From assembly GCA_019055375.1 (NCBI GenBank), contig JAHQIW010000094.1:80643-144642 (forward strand): a stretch of DNA of 64,000 nucleotides, given 5' to 3'. Source of the stretch: Parelaphostrongylus tenuis (taxonomy: Eukaryota > Nematoda > Chromadorea > Rhabditida > Metastrongylidae). Position 1 is the stretch's first letter; each line of letters starts with the position of its first letter. Positions 43,101-51,109 of this stretch are shown here, piece after piece. A program made the translations under genes and the position numbers. The notes under the pieces were generated by a model. It searched no databases. It was not told the DNA's origin and was given only the letters and a program-made list of their open reading frames with translations.

Positions 43101-45098
43101 CGTCGCCAAGTGAAAAATTGCTAGATCTGCAGTATAGTACACTCGATTGTTCTTGAATGGTATTTTTGAATATTCGCCTACCATAGTGGGAGACTGGAGC
43201 ACCCCGAGAGGTTTGGTCAAAGACGAAAGGCCTGCCCAACTGACGATGCTGCTCAAGGCCGAAACACGTGTATCGGGCTGTGCAAGAGCCTATTAACAGA
43301 TCACATATTAATTCAAATAAAATACCTTTCTTTCGAGTGCTTTATTGAGACCACGCTCAAATTTCAGTAAATCCATTTATTATTATTTGAGCCAACTTGT
43401 CATGTGGTCTGGTAAGGGCTCTTGTTCAGCCCGGTACACGTGTTTCGTCCTTACAGACTCGTCAGTCGGGCAGAACCCGTCGTCTTTCGATATTTTTATA
43501 GTCAGTTCTCTCGGAAGCTCTGCTCCCTTGCAGAGAGTTATCGAAGTCGAACGCTTCACACTCCATGTCAAGCGAAATTTTCACCTAGCACGGAGTGTTT
43601 TCGCACTCAATTGCTCGCTGGCTGGTATTTTTATCATATTATACATTTCTTTCGAGTGCTTTATTAAGACCACGCCAGACCATATGACAAGTTGGCTCAA
43701 ATAATAGTGAAAAGATTTATTGAAATTTGAACGTGGTCTTAATAAAGCACTCGAAAGAAAGGTATAATATGATAAAATTACCAGCCAGCGAGCAATCGAG
43801 TGCTAAAACACTCTGTGCTAGGTGAAAATTTTGCTTGACATAGAGTGTAGAACGTTCGTCTTCGATAACTCTCTGTAAAAGAGCAGAGCTTCCGAGAGAA
43901 CTGACTATAAAAATATCGAAAGACGACGGGTTCTGCCCGACTGACGAGTCTGTAAGGACGAAACACGTGTATCGGGCTATGCAAGAGTGACAAGTTGGCT
44001 CAAATAATAATGAAAGGATTTATTCAAATAATAATTATGAGATATGTTGAAATGACATGATTGTTCGTTGCTCTTGTCATTCTCACCACTTTTAAGAAAA
44101 ATTTCTATATGCGCAATTTTCCATTGCTATAGGCTTAACGAAGTCCCGTGTAGTGAGTGAAACTGACATCGAAAAAATATCCATTTATTCCTGAGAATAG
44201 AAATAAAACTTAAAAGATTGTTTTGCCTTCAGCAGTGTATAATGGGGGACGAGCGTTTCTCTTGAGTGAAATTATGTGTTACACGAACTGAAACAAAGCA
44301 AATTACTTGCGAAGTTCTTTTTTTGTGGTTTTTGCTCTTGCTCTTGTGCAGCCCGATACACGTGTTGCGGCCTTAAGCACCTTCGTCAATCGGGCAGGCT
44401 TTTCGTCTTTAGCCAATCCTCTCGGGAGACCCCTACAGACCCTTTATGAAGAGCAAGCTACGGCGATCGATTCACAGAATTGCTGCCAAGTGAAAAATTA
44501 CTAGATCTACAGTGTAGTACACTCGATTGTTCTTGGATGGTATTTTAGAATACTCACCTACCCTAGTGGGGGACCGGGGCATCCCGAGAGCATTGACTAA
44601 AGACGAAGGGTCTGTCCAACTGACGAGGCTGCTCAAGGCCGAAACACGTGTATTGGGCTGTGCAAGGGCCCACTAACAGATCACATCTTGGCTCAAAGAA
44701 CAATTATGAGATATGTTGAAATGCCGTGATTGTTCGTTGCTGTTGTCATTCTCACCACTTTTGAGGAAAATTTCTATATGTGCAATTTCGCATTGCTATT
44801 GGCTAAATGAAGTCACCCTGTAGAAAACGTGTAACTTCAAGGATTGTTTTGCATTTAGCAGTGTATAGTGGGGGACGAGCGTTTCTCTTGCCTGAATTTT
44901 CTGTATTACACGAACTGAAACAAAGCAAATTACTTGCAAATTTCTTTTCTTTTCAAAAGTTGTTTCTATTTCAGCTTGCTAATTTGCTTTAGTGAATATT
45001 TGAGCACAATCTATGAGTCGAAAATTATACAGAACGTGTTGATTTGCAGCTTCGTCGTTGTTCTGTTTCACTTCCGATTATCTCGAATTTCCATCTAG
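31131..45098 (+). CDS. srx-like chemoreceptor (7TM GPCR), copy 2, seven exons
   Basis: Exons 31131-31199, 38757-38917, 39651-39874, 40473-40642, about 42398-42466, 42543-42673 and 45050-45098 give a receptor of about 290 residues, close to family length. TM1-TM2 (SFGLLCLSHSIASMGVL), TM3 with IYSHLAISLNRSIAI, TM4, a Cys in extracellular loop 2, TM5 (LILLLDCTALICV), a basic loop ending RFFKQ, TM6-TM7 and a very short tail are all open. It is a nematode serpentine receptor of the srx type, which acts at the plasma membrane of sensory neurons (family knowledge). The exon 5 acceptor is not clear; an alternative is exon 4 to 40649 with exon 5 from 42384, which keeps frame. Introns 1 (7.6 kb) and 6 (2.4 kb) are filled with hammerhead elements, foldbacks and satellite-like DNA, so expression may be affected. 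It is a tandem paralogue of 11932-20973. Confidence 0.8.
31623..31893. repeat. Palindromic tRNA-like element (family T)
   Basis: Left arm (minus sense) and right arm both carry the head gtgcagcggttcagcac (or its variant), then ccggatagggtg and a decayed T-arm. Between them lies the gttggctgttgacagataac spacer that also occurs in the 51.5 kb copy. It lies in intron 1 of receptor copy 2. Confidence 0.65.
31980..32310 (+). repeat. Hammerhead family B element, plus strand
   Basis: Contains gtgataaaatcacccgacgc, the mirrored ccttatcactttacgcgtgc, cgtcgattcctttataagta, then the hammerhead at 32219-32261 and a short tail taaaagagtcataacac. Similar units lie at 28755 and 50060-50460. Confidence 0.6.
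32219..32261 (+). ncRNA. Hammerhead ribozyme (family B)
   Basis: Complete core: CTGATGA at 32225-32231 and GAAAC at 32244-32248. Stem II is GGTT/GGCC with a GAAA loop, and stem III is ACGT paired to ACGT with no loop, then C at 32255 as the predicted cleavage base (NUH = GUC). Stem I is GTGATA/TAGCAC with one mismatch. The loopless palindromic stem III is typical of minimal hammerheads that work as dimers. It is transcribed in sense with receptor copy 2. Confidence 0.75.
32361..32423 (-). ncRNA. Hammerhead ribozyme, left arm of family A copy 1
   Basis: Minus sense: outer stem GGGTTCT/AGAGCCC, inner stem GCCCAG/TCGGGT (one mismatch), CTGATGA, GTCT/GGAC stem II with a GTAA loop, GAAAC, and ACAC/GTGT stem III then C. 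Core intact. Confidence 0.75.
32678..32740 (+). ncRNA. Hammerhead ribozyme, right arm of family A copy 1 (best example)
   Basis: Every element is present: outer stem I GGGTTCT (32678-32684) with AGAGCCC (32734-32740), inner stem I GCCCGG with TCGGGC (32722-32727), core CTGATGA (32691-32697), stem II GTCT-GTAA-GGAC (32698-32709), GAAAC, and stem III ACAC/GTGT. Predicted cleavage follows C32721. The TGTACA bulge between the stem I halves is where tertiary loop contacts are expected. It lies in sense in intron 1 of receptor copy 2. Confidence 0.85.
34130..35080. repeat. Foldback element with arms of about 120 bases
   Basis: The left arm (about 34165-34285: ggtacttatatgttaggcgg, then ctcattagctc, then acaggaacttttc) is the reverse complement of the right arm (about 34945-35065). 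The interior of about 650 bases has no recognisable protein. Confidence 0.6.
35150..35345. repeat. Second, shorter inverted repeat
   Basis: The blocks tttcacactcggcaccgtg (35217-35235) and gtgcacgccgagtgtaaaa (35270-35288) pair, and the outer gagctaaaa / tttttttagctgta sequences extend the pairing. It is a hairpin of about 130 bases; function unknown. Confidence 0.5.
35400..37255. repeat. Diverged tandem/inverted repeat array
   Basis: Units of roughly 140-180 bases carry ttttatttttgttgctacag (35445), ttaattttggtgttgcagcg (35620) and ttcttttcactgttacagtc. From 35990 the units run inverted (attgcgtcgaaagagcaaaa) and return after about 36690 (tttttgcactttcagcgcaa). 35990-37250 parallels 26030-27260 unit by unit. 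Noncoding; intron 1 of receptor copy 2. Confidence 0.6.
38440..38700 (+). repeat. Degenerate hammerhead element (family A-like)
   Basis: The sequence gctaagacgaaaggtacc (38590), then CTGATCA with a TACAAGGTCGAAAA tract (38613-38640), resembles the unit at 43215-43265. The core is damaged (CTGATCA, CGAAAA) and the stems are not maintained. It sits just upstream of receptor copy 2 exon 2. Confidence 0.4.
38757..38917 (+). CDS. Receptor copy 2 exon 2 (TM1-TM2)
   Basis: After aatttcag and before gtaaat, 161 bases, open. VGLLGLVSNSAAMLAVR begins TM1; NSFGLLCLSHSIASMGVLL leads into TM2. Confidence 0.88.
39651..39874 (+). CDS. Receptor copy 2 exon 3 (TM3-TM4)
   Basis: After taacatttag and before gtgagt, 224 bases. 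It reads EEELSTELTRNLLGMVDNVL, then CIYSHLAISLNRSIAIAFP (the end of TM3, with N-R-x-I-A-I in place of DRY) and a TM4 ending HTIPVFP. An ATG-initiated frame begins earlier (39562), but the exon boundary is set by phase 2 and by the copy 1 equivalent. Confidence 0.88.
40473..40642 (+). CDS. Receptor copy 2 exon 4 (extracellular loop 2, TM5)
   Basis: After gctctctttcag and before gttagt. It reads GGRCLFFFDAMEWKWMISN through VIFVHINFYTTVAIAI to LILLLDCTALICVRVKRK. Frame is intact, unlike copy 1. An alternative donor at 40650 (gtgaat) would add seven bases. Confidence 0.85.
41541..41790. repeat. Palindromic tRNA-like element (family T)
   Basis: Left arm: tcagcgggactcgaaccc, then acatctcattctatacggga. 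Right arm: ctcccggatagagtaagatt, then ggttcgagttccggctgacg, then gaaagttttgcgcatcac. The right arm has a good B box (GGTTCGAGTTC). It is followed by the accgctagaagcggt hairpin, as in copy 1 at 0.45 kb. Confidence 0.65.
42384..42466 (+). CDS. Receptor copy 2 exon 5 (third intracellular loop), 5' edge uncertain
   Basis: Ends AAQRKRHQMEVRFFKQ before gtaagg. By comparison with copy 1 the exon should start at 42398, but there is no AG there. The acceptor caaag before 42384 works only with the alternative exon 4 donor. Confidence 0.65.
42543..42673 (+). CDS. Receptor copy 2 exon 6 (TM6-TM7)
   Basis: After ccattgcag and before gtgagt, 131 bases. It reads TVCQNALFICPLIVFQCINP, then FENKWASFFSSTFLRELCHA and LDG. 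The Trp here corresponds to the TGA of copy 1. Confidence 0.85.
42960..43020 (-). ncRNA. Hammerhead-like motif, left arm of family A2 copy 1
   Basis: Minus sense: TTGACGA (the consensus starts with C), GCAAC in place of GAAAC, ACAC/GTGT stem III, and A at the cleavage position. Two invariant positions are changed, so it is probably dead. Confidence 0.55.
43228..43291 (+). ncRNA. Hammerhead ribozyme, right arm of family A2 copy 1
   Basis: CTGACGA (43240-43246) and GAAAC (43261-43265), stem III ACAC/GTGT, cleavage base A43272, and inner stem I GCCCAA/TCGGGC with one mismatch. Stem II is weaker: the T at 43247 spoils the first pair. Confidence 0.65.
43416..43478 (-). ncRNA. Hammerhead ribozyme, left arm of family A copy 2
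   Basis: Minus sense: outer stem GGGTTCT/AGAGCCC, inner stem GCCCGA/CCGGGC (one mismatch), CTGACGA, GTCT-GTAA-GGAC stem II, GAAAC, ACAC/GTGT, and A as cleavage base. Core complete. Confidence 0.75.
43928..43987 (+). ncRNA. Hammerhead ribozyme, right arm of family A copy 2
   Basis: Inner stem I GCCCGA/TCGGGC is perfect (43935-43940 with 43972-43977), followed by CTGACGA (43941-43947), GTCT-GTAA-GGAC, GAAAC and ACAC/GTGT, with cleavage base A43971. The outer stem is truncated after AGAG by a deletion. In sense in intron 6 of receptor copy 2. Confidence 0.8.
44037..44325 (+). repeat. Direct duplication, left copy
   Basis: Matches 44708-44945 in the same orientation: gattgttcgttgct, ttgtcattctcaccactttt, gtgggggacgagcgtttctc-like and acacgaactgaaacaaagca. 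The pair flanks the hammerhead element at 44330-44700. Confidence 0.7.
44341..44400 (-). ncRNA. Hammerhead-like motif, left arm of family A2 copy 2
   Basis: Minus sense: GCCCGAT, then TTGACGA, GCAAC, ACAC/GTGT, A, TCGGGC. It has the same two core changes as 42960-43020, so they were fixed before duplication. Confidence 0.55.
44608..44671 (+). ncRNA. Hammerhead ribozyme, right arm of family A2 copy 2
   Basis: Stem I GTCCAA/TTGGGC (six pairs with one wobble), CTGACGA (44620-44626), GGCT/GGCC stem II, GAAAC, ACAC/GTGT, cleavage base A44652. Compared with 43228-43291, both sides of the inner stem differ (AA/TT here), and pairing is kept. Confidence 0.75.
44708..44945 (+). repeat. Direct duplication, right copy
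   Basis: The partner of 44037-44325 with about 85% identity by eye and a deletion of about 50 bases. Confidence 0.7.
45050..45098 (+). CDS. Receptor copy 2 exon 7 (last)
   Basis: After gatttgcag; the first base completes the split Gly codon. It reads FVVVLFHFRLSRISI and TAG. Homologous to copy 1 exon 7 but 21 residues shorter. Confidence 0.8.
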
Positions 45099-46415
45099 GA
45101 GTCACCTAAAAAACGCCAAGGTAATAATCGCATTGTTTGTCCTAGTAAGTGGGCACAATGAAACTCACACCTAACGCTATTCTATTCTTGTATTCAAGAG
45201 GGATTGTTTGCAGATAATAACCATCATCCCTCACGGTAAGAGAACAAACAATTGTGAACTTGCGGCCCATGGTTGCGGCATGAATGATAATGGAGAACAA
45301 AAAAACTTATTATTACAAATATGTTCTATTTTTGATATTGTGAGCGTGTTCTGATGGTATTTTGGTGATGTTCTGCTAATGACGGCCCCAATTAGAAATG
45401 TTGCAAAAGAGAAAACTGTGAACTACATTTCCGCCGCCGCAAATTCGCCGTGATTACGAAGTACTGATAGATAAAAATATCAGCAATAATTGACAGTCCT
45501 CATTATAACTTTGTGCTATCATTGTTCAGCTAAAGAATCCATATCCAATCAATTTTTGCGTCAACAAAATAACTAATTTTTCTGGAAACCCGGCACAAGC
45601 TAAAACAGGCTGACATAAGCTTGGCAACTTTTCCACGTCAGCGGTCATTTTCAGTCAGCGTTCTGTGCAAGCTGCTGTAATGAAATTCGATTGTGATGTT
45701 TCAGAGAAAAGAAAAATGTATCAGGTAATTACCGGTGGCTCGAGAAATTCCGAGGACTACTACATGGTCTCTTCCCTCAGCCTCTTCTGTGCGATGAAAA
45801 ATCCTTCGTCCAATTTACGATGATTCAACGAATTTGTCGATTTTGAGCCAGCAATATCCCAACATTTGTCTTTAGTTTTGATATCCGCTCATTCATACAA
45901 TGTTCAAAAGCAACGTGTCATCAAAAGTCAGAAACTACTAAATTGCTATACAAAAATACGAACACTGTCTCACATACTTGGCCGGTGGAATAGAGGTGCC
46001 TCTGTGCAGCTGTCTTTTTGAAAGTCGCGAAGCGTTGAAAAAGCAGTTCTCTGAACCATTTCAATTCTAAAAATCCGTATTGTGCAAGTCGCCTTATTAC
46101 AAAAGGGCTGGCAGCAAAACTTTGGGCAATGGAAAATACGTAGTAAAATGCAGGTGTACGACACTAGCCTCACACCTGCAATCGCTTGTATCAAGATAAA
46201 ATCTGCATTTTCGCGCAAATTCTGGGCATCATTTTGACATCGAATACTTGCTGGCAAAGACTTAATTCTTTTTCGGATGAATAATAAATCTCAATATAAT
46301 CGCATTTTTCAAATCCCAACTCAAAAGCTTTCCAATTGTTAGGTGCCTTATGGTGGCAAAGATCTTATACCAGCAAAACTTTTCAAATCAAAGAGTACCT
46401 TTCCTTCCAACCGCT
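45099..46415. other. No supported gene
   Basis: A 95-codon minus-strand frame (45970-46257) has no family resemblance that I can support. The rest is AT-rich and noncoding. Confidence 0.4.
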
Positions 46416-46419
46416 CTTT

Positions 46420-46575
46420 TATAGACCCGCTCAAAATGATATAATCTGATAAGGATTTAACATGCTTTTAGCTGTTAGGTCTAGTTCTATACAGGTGTCT
46501 GTATAGCACTAGACCTAAAATATTATATCCTTAGCAGATTATTTCATTTTGGGCGGGTCTATAAAAGAGCAATCG
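46420..46575. repeat. Near-perfect palindrome (family C with hammerhead core deleted)
   Basis: Left half tatagacccgctcaaaatga...ttaggtctagt pairs with right half actagacctaa...cattttgggcgggtctata, with only tatacaggtgtctgtata at the centre. The centre equals stem III of family C hammerheads joined straight to stem I, with core and stem II missing on one side. Confidence 0.65.
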
Positions 46576-46639
46576 AAAGGACAAGTATTACTCATTGTAA
46601 AAGCTACAAGCTCGACTCCGGTCACCACATTGTCAGGTA

Positions 46640-46815
46640 TTTCTATCATCTGACTTGCGGTTATTTTTTTACTCGGCGTCGATTTGTTTATAGAGGATTA
46701 TTTAGCCTCAGGGATCGGCTGAACCGTGGGAGAGTGCTATTGATGAGACCCAATATGACGAAACAAGCGCCTGGATAGCGCCAGACCCACCAGCTCAAAA
46801 CATGTTATAACCTTA
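46640..46815 (+). repeat. Hammerhead family C element, plus strand
   Basis: Holds the cggcgtcgatttgtttatag / gatcggctgaaccgtggg segment that precedes hammerheads in families B and C, the hammerhead at 46734-46781, and agctcaaaacatgttataac, the family C end also present at 50650. Confidence 0.55.
46734..46781 (+). ncRNA. Hammerhead-like motif (family C)
   Basis: Stem I GTGCTA/TAGCGC pairs fully (one wobble), the core is TTGATGA (C to T), stem II is eroded, GAAAC is intact, and stem III is partly paired with A as cleavage base. Confidence 0.55.
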
Positions 46816-47254
46816 TCAGGTCGAGGAGTCTGAATTTTCTATTGGTAATCCGGACAACAGGAAACTTAGGTGAATCTGTCAAAGAGTGGATGCCATGCCA
46901 CTAGAAATAAAATCAAAGGCACTACACACTAAGTTTGATGGCTTCATGATAATGGAACGAATAAACTCATTGACGAGCTGTAGTGAGTGACAGAAAACAA
47001 TACTATTTTCATCATATTACTGCATAGTTAAGGGTGCAGAGATAACGCTTGTGTGGAAAGTGCTGAAACGGTTAGTGGTTAGGGTGTTAAGACGTTCAGT
47101 GCTGTTTTGTAACCATGCAGGAATGCCTTAATCCGGCTACCTCCAAAATGGCATGCAGATTAGACTTTATTTATCATTACATTTATGAAGAAAAAAAACT
47201 TCAGGCAGTAGATGGAGCGGTAGGTGACGTATGAAGAATTTGAGGTGATTTTTT

Positions 47255-47435
47255 TCACTCGGCGTCGATCTGTATATAGAGGGTTATGCAATTATTATAA
47301 TGGCAGGTCATGAAAACGTCAAAGATAAAGGCGAACTACTTTCGACCTGACGAGATTGTCAAGGTCGAAAAAACGTCTCTCTGGCTCTATAAGTTGTCCT
47401 ATGACACACTACATGCGTAGCTCAGGAAATCATTA
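47255..47435 (+). repeat. Hammerhead element, plus strand, partial
   Basis: ggcgtcgatctgtatataga, then a motif with CTGACGA (47347-47353), GATT/GGTC stem II and GAAAA, then ctggctctataagttgtcc and acatgcgtagctcaggaaat, an end like that at 51785. Confidence 0.5.
47335..47390 (+). ncRNA. Hammerhead-like motif
   Basis: CTGACGA and a four-pair stem II are kept, but GAAAC reads GAAAA and stem I does not form. It is probably inactive. Confidence 0.4.
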
Positions 47436-47439
47436 TAGG

Positions 47440-50055
47440 GCATAGTTCTGAGTAGTTTTTCAGACTAGCCGCTGACTGATAAATGAGGTTTGTGGAAAGT
47501 TGTTATGATTCGAAACAACGAAGAAACATCGAAACAGCGCTTGGAATTACTCTACAATAGAATAAAAGCCATAGCATATCAAAGTAGTTGATTCCTTGCA
47601 ATAGGCAATATACACTGCCCGTGATGTTCACTCATCACTTACATCCTGCTTGACATCGTGTGGCTTTGTCGAAAACGGAGGATTTTTTTGATTCAACTCC
47701 ACAGCCGCTCTAATACACTTCGTTGAGTTGATTCACGCAAATGTCTTTCTCATTGAAACCGCTCATGCTGCTACTTCTGGGTAGAGGAAGTGATAGCTGC
47801 TCTAAACGGTGGTGCAGAACTCAGTATCACAGCGCATCGCTGAATTCTCATTTCCTTGGAACATTCAGACTAATAAATCATGGAAAATAGTCGAGAGAAA
47901 TCCGGCATGTGAAAATGAACAAGAGCAAATAACTAACAAACCTCTATGAAGAAGATTCGAAGTAAACTTACGAAGAACTTCACAATCTGTCATACTCATA
48001 TAATTTGTTATTACTTAAAATAATGGAAAAAGTAGGTGTCGAGACAAATAGCAAATTGTAATCTATTGTGTCAACCCAAATTAACCTTGCTATATGCAAC
48101 CTGACATGAAAATATTTAGTTGCATAAAATCACATTATTCAAAAGCATTTTGTGCAAGTAGTAAAATCTTTCTACCACATTCATAAGCATCACTCTTTGA
48201 ACATTTTGAGCAGATCCGAAAAGTTCAAACTGTACTGTGGAGGCATGTCTTGTCATCACGCCATACCTTAGAATACTTCATTTTGCTTTGAGCCAATCAA
48301 ATTCGCTACTCATATATGACTCTGTGCGGCTGGTCTCCTTTGGATAAATTGAAGACTCAAACAGAAAAAAACGATTAGTGATTATGAAAAGAGCTAGAAA
48401 AAGAGTTTGCTAAGCTAAAGAAAATCATTTGACAAGTTTTTTCACTATTAAAGTGCTACGAAATCGGGTCATCAAAGAGTGAGACTCAAAAGAATGAGTA
48501 TCAAGTATAACTTTCCACCCCATGAAAAGGTAGCTGATTGTGCACCAAAATCTTTATGCCAACAACTTCAATCATGGAACAAAAAATTATTCAACAGTGG
48601 CGAAAATAACACTTTCGCGACCACGGCTAATTTTTTCGCTTTCCATTTGAAGAATTCTATTCTCAGACATTGAGTACTTGACAGACCTATGTATAAAGTG
48701 TTCTTCTACGTATTCACCATATATTTGATAAAACTTAGATAATCTACAAAGATTGAGTGTAGAAAATCATATGGAGGCGTGTCTCAGTTATATGCGGCCA
48801 ACACAGTTGTCCCTAACTTACAGCTAGTTGCGGTTCAAAATAAGCATTTTCCAGCTCAATAAAATTCATTTCTATTGAATGCTATGTAGAATTTTGGCGA
48901 GCAGCGAAGTTCTCTATATACTCGCAAAAGTTAAGCATGTACATAAAAGGTGGAGTCAATGTATGAAGCACTTTTGTGCTTCAATTCCATGCATTAGGAA
49001 TGGGATCGTAAGCGCTTTAGGCACTTCACTTAGAGATTGTACAAGTGATCATTTTAAGAGCATTTTAGTGTAAAGAAATGTCGCCGGGCTCTTTGAAACT
49101 ACTATTTTTTTCTACCCGTCATTATGAACGAGGATGGGGTAACTTTGTAAATACACCGCCATGATATGGAGTTAATGGAGGGAATGTTCAATATCCTTTA
49201 CGTTTCACAACTCTTGCTTCTAACGACTATTCTTTGCTGAAGATCCTACACTCCGAGGTTCGAGTTTCAAGTGAATAAATGAAGAGAGACCCAGCTCAAG
49301 GATTCAGTAATACCACCGCAGCCTTATAATTTACATGTATCTTCTGCAGATCATAGGGCATCATAACTTCACATAGAGAGATTCCACATTAGTGTTGAGA
49401 ATTTCGTGTACAGTCATCTTATTTAAAACGGTGACAAGACAAGAACTTCTTAATTGCCATCTAATATGTTTAATAAATGTGCTTTAAAAACTTCTCATGA
49501 TGATCACGCTTTTACTCGTGTCATGGAGTATGGATGAGGCACAATCACTTGATGAAGCAGGATCCAACGACGATTTTGCTGCTTAAACTACATCCGAGCC
49601 GATGCGGGCCACTGGAGTCTGTCGGAAATACCATTTGTCCCTTATCTCATCCTTTATCGACTATGTGAAGCGTTCGACTACTCTGAAGCAAATACTCTCC
49701 CAACAGTGTCCACCAAATTTGATGCAGACGCGTTTTATAAGCGAGCATTAGTCATTTGTATCGAAATCGCAACGCGAAAACACAGTTTTTCCATCGCTCC
49801 TCATCAAGTCCACAAGACAAGGAACTCGAGAGTCGACATTATGTCATCAAAGCTATTCACTGTCAAAATGCAGTGGATAATTGCGTGCGGTACAGCTTAC
49901 TCAATCATTTACAACGTGTGTAACTGCGAAGGCGTCATCGAAACCAGTAGGCCACTCTGCGTCCCATGAAAGAACACCTAGAAGCAATAAAACGGATTGA
50001 AAACCCCACATGGCACGCATAGGGCACAGACGCATACAAAGAAAGCGTTTTGGAT
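47440..50055. other. No supported gene
   Basis: I see only chance frames across 2.6 kb, including the 64- and 87-codon frames at 48479 and 49706, without splice context or family resemblance. A short pair of similar phrases, agcatcactctttgaacatt and tgaggcacaatcacttgatg, leads nowhere. Confidence 0.4.
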
Positions 50056-50059
50056 CTAC

Positions 50060-50465
50060 ACCAAAAATTTAGATATGCAGTCCGATAACGTATTTTGAGT
50101 GTTTCATTAGGTCTGTTATGGCACTTATAAAATTCTAGACGTACGCTTTGGCCTTCAGCCTCATCAGTAGCATGGTGCCTTTTGAATTATTTTTACGGCT
50201 ATCAGCTTAGACTTAGGTCCATTTCGTGACAGTTTAGAATCAGTAAAATGTCCAGCAGCCGATCCATTGTAGGGGAGTATACCTCACACATATAAAGAAA
50301 TTGGCGATGAACATGTTACACTGCACGCGTAAAATGATGAGACCGCCACATGCAGTGTTGCGCAGTCGATTACTGATACGAAAGACCCCATGCTACAACG
50401 AGGTTGAAAAAACCGAAACATACCTCTAATACTGTATAAGTGCCATATCAGAACTTATTAAATTT
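50060..50465. repeat. Hammerhead family B inverted pair
   Basis: Minus unit 50075-50350 (acgtattttgagtgtttcat, hammerhead at 50121-50178, then aaattggcgatgaacatgtt) followed by a plus-oriented remnant 50350-50460 with gaggttgaaaaaaccgaaac and ctaatactgtataagtgcca. The plus copy has lost CTGATGA. Confidence 0.55.
50121..50178 (-). ncRNA. Hammerhead-like motif (family B)
   Basis: Minus sense: GCTACTGATGAGGC, stem II GGC/GCC, AAAGC in place of GAAAC, GTACGTC at the cleavage site, and CTA/TAG stem I. The G-to-A change in GAAAC suggests it is inactive. Confidence 0.5.
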
Positions 50466-50469
50466 TTTC

Positions 50470-50715
50470 AATATGTTGTCAGATATAGTCTGATAGGGAT
50501 ATGTATGTTTTGAGCTGTTAGGTCTAGTGGCATACAGGCGTCTGTTTAGTCCTACTGGGACTCATAAGTACCACATTCCCTCGGTTCAGCCGATCCCCTG
50601 GGGTTGAATGAAAAACAAAACGAAACAGGCGCCTGTACACCACTAGACTAACAGCTCAAAACATGCATATCCTTATCAGATTATATCGTTTTTAGCGAGT
50701 CTATAAAGAAAGGAA
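50470..50715. repeat. Hammerhead family C inverted pair
   Basis: Left arm gatagggatatgtatgtttt, then gagctgttaggtctagtgg; right arm ccactagactaacagctcaa, then aacatgcatatccttatcag. Hammerhead at 50527-50574 (-) and a core-less remnant at 50609-50646 (+). Confidence 0.65.
50527..50574 (-). ncRNA. Hammerhead-like motif with perfect stems and a mutated core (family C)
   Basis: Minus sense: stem I GTGGTA/TGCCAC (six pairs), stem II GTCC-CAGTA-GGAC, stem III ACAG/CTGT, A as cleavage base. The core reads CTTATGA and TAAAC where CTGATGA and GAAAC are expected. Confidence 0.6.
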
Positions 50716-51109
50716 GTCGATAGAAGCTGTATTTATTTATCAGATTACATATCGTTTCAAGCGAGGTATCAAAAAGAGTCAAAAAGTGTAATCCAAATAT
50801 GGATCGCAAAAATGAGCACCTCGTCATCATGTGTGATTTTGTGCCATATTAGGGAACGGTTTTGTAGGTCTGAGACTGTCATACACCTAACGCATGTAAA
50901 AGCGGATGGTCTACGTATTAGCTAGTAAATTATAGAACAGCAAAACGATCATATTTGATACCAGCCATACTATAGGATTTTAGACTTATGTGCGAAGTTT
51001 TATCTGATTTGATTACGAAAGTGTTTAGCTAAGTATATTGCACGTCAAATTGACTCTTTCAGGCCTTGAAGAAAGTGGAATCGCCGGAACTGTCTATATT
51101 GTAATGAAT

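Larger units (their letters stand above)
42930..43315. repeat. Foldback hammerhead element (family A2, copy 1)
   Basis: Inverted arms: acttgagccaacttataatg...ctcttgtacggcccgataca at left and tatcgggctgtgcaagagcc...aattcaaataa at right. The centre is near 43130. Both arms carry a hammerhead, the left with GCAAC in place of GAAAC. Closely related to 44330-44700. Confidence 0.7.
43345..44035. repeat. Large foldback hammerhead element (family A, copy 2)
   Basis: Two units of about 300 bases face each other (43345-43680 minus, 43690-44030 plus). Each runs from the cgtggtcttaataaagcactcg end through accagccagcgagcaatcga and tcgatatttttatagtcag (or its complement) to the hammerhead. The same peptide can be read on opposite strands, showing the arms are near-identical. 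The right arm lacks about 16 bases just after its hammerhead. Confidence 0.75.
44330..44705. repeat. Foldback hammerhead element (family A2, copy 2)
   Basis: Same arms and centre as 42930-43315 (gatacacgtgttgcggcctt, then aagcaccttcgtcaatcggg; right: ctgctcaaggccgaaacacg). Most likely duplicated together with the flanking sequence. Confidence 0.7.

Noticed and set aside
45970..46257. 95-codon minus-strand frame
   Set aside because: No family match, no splice context and unremarkable composition.
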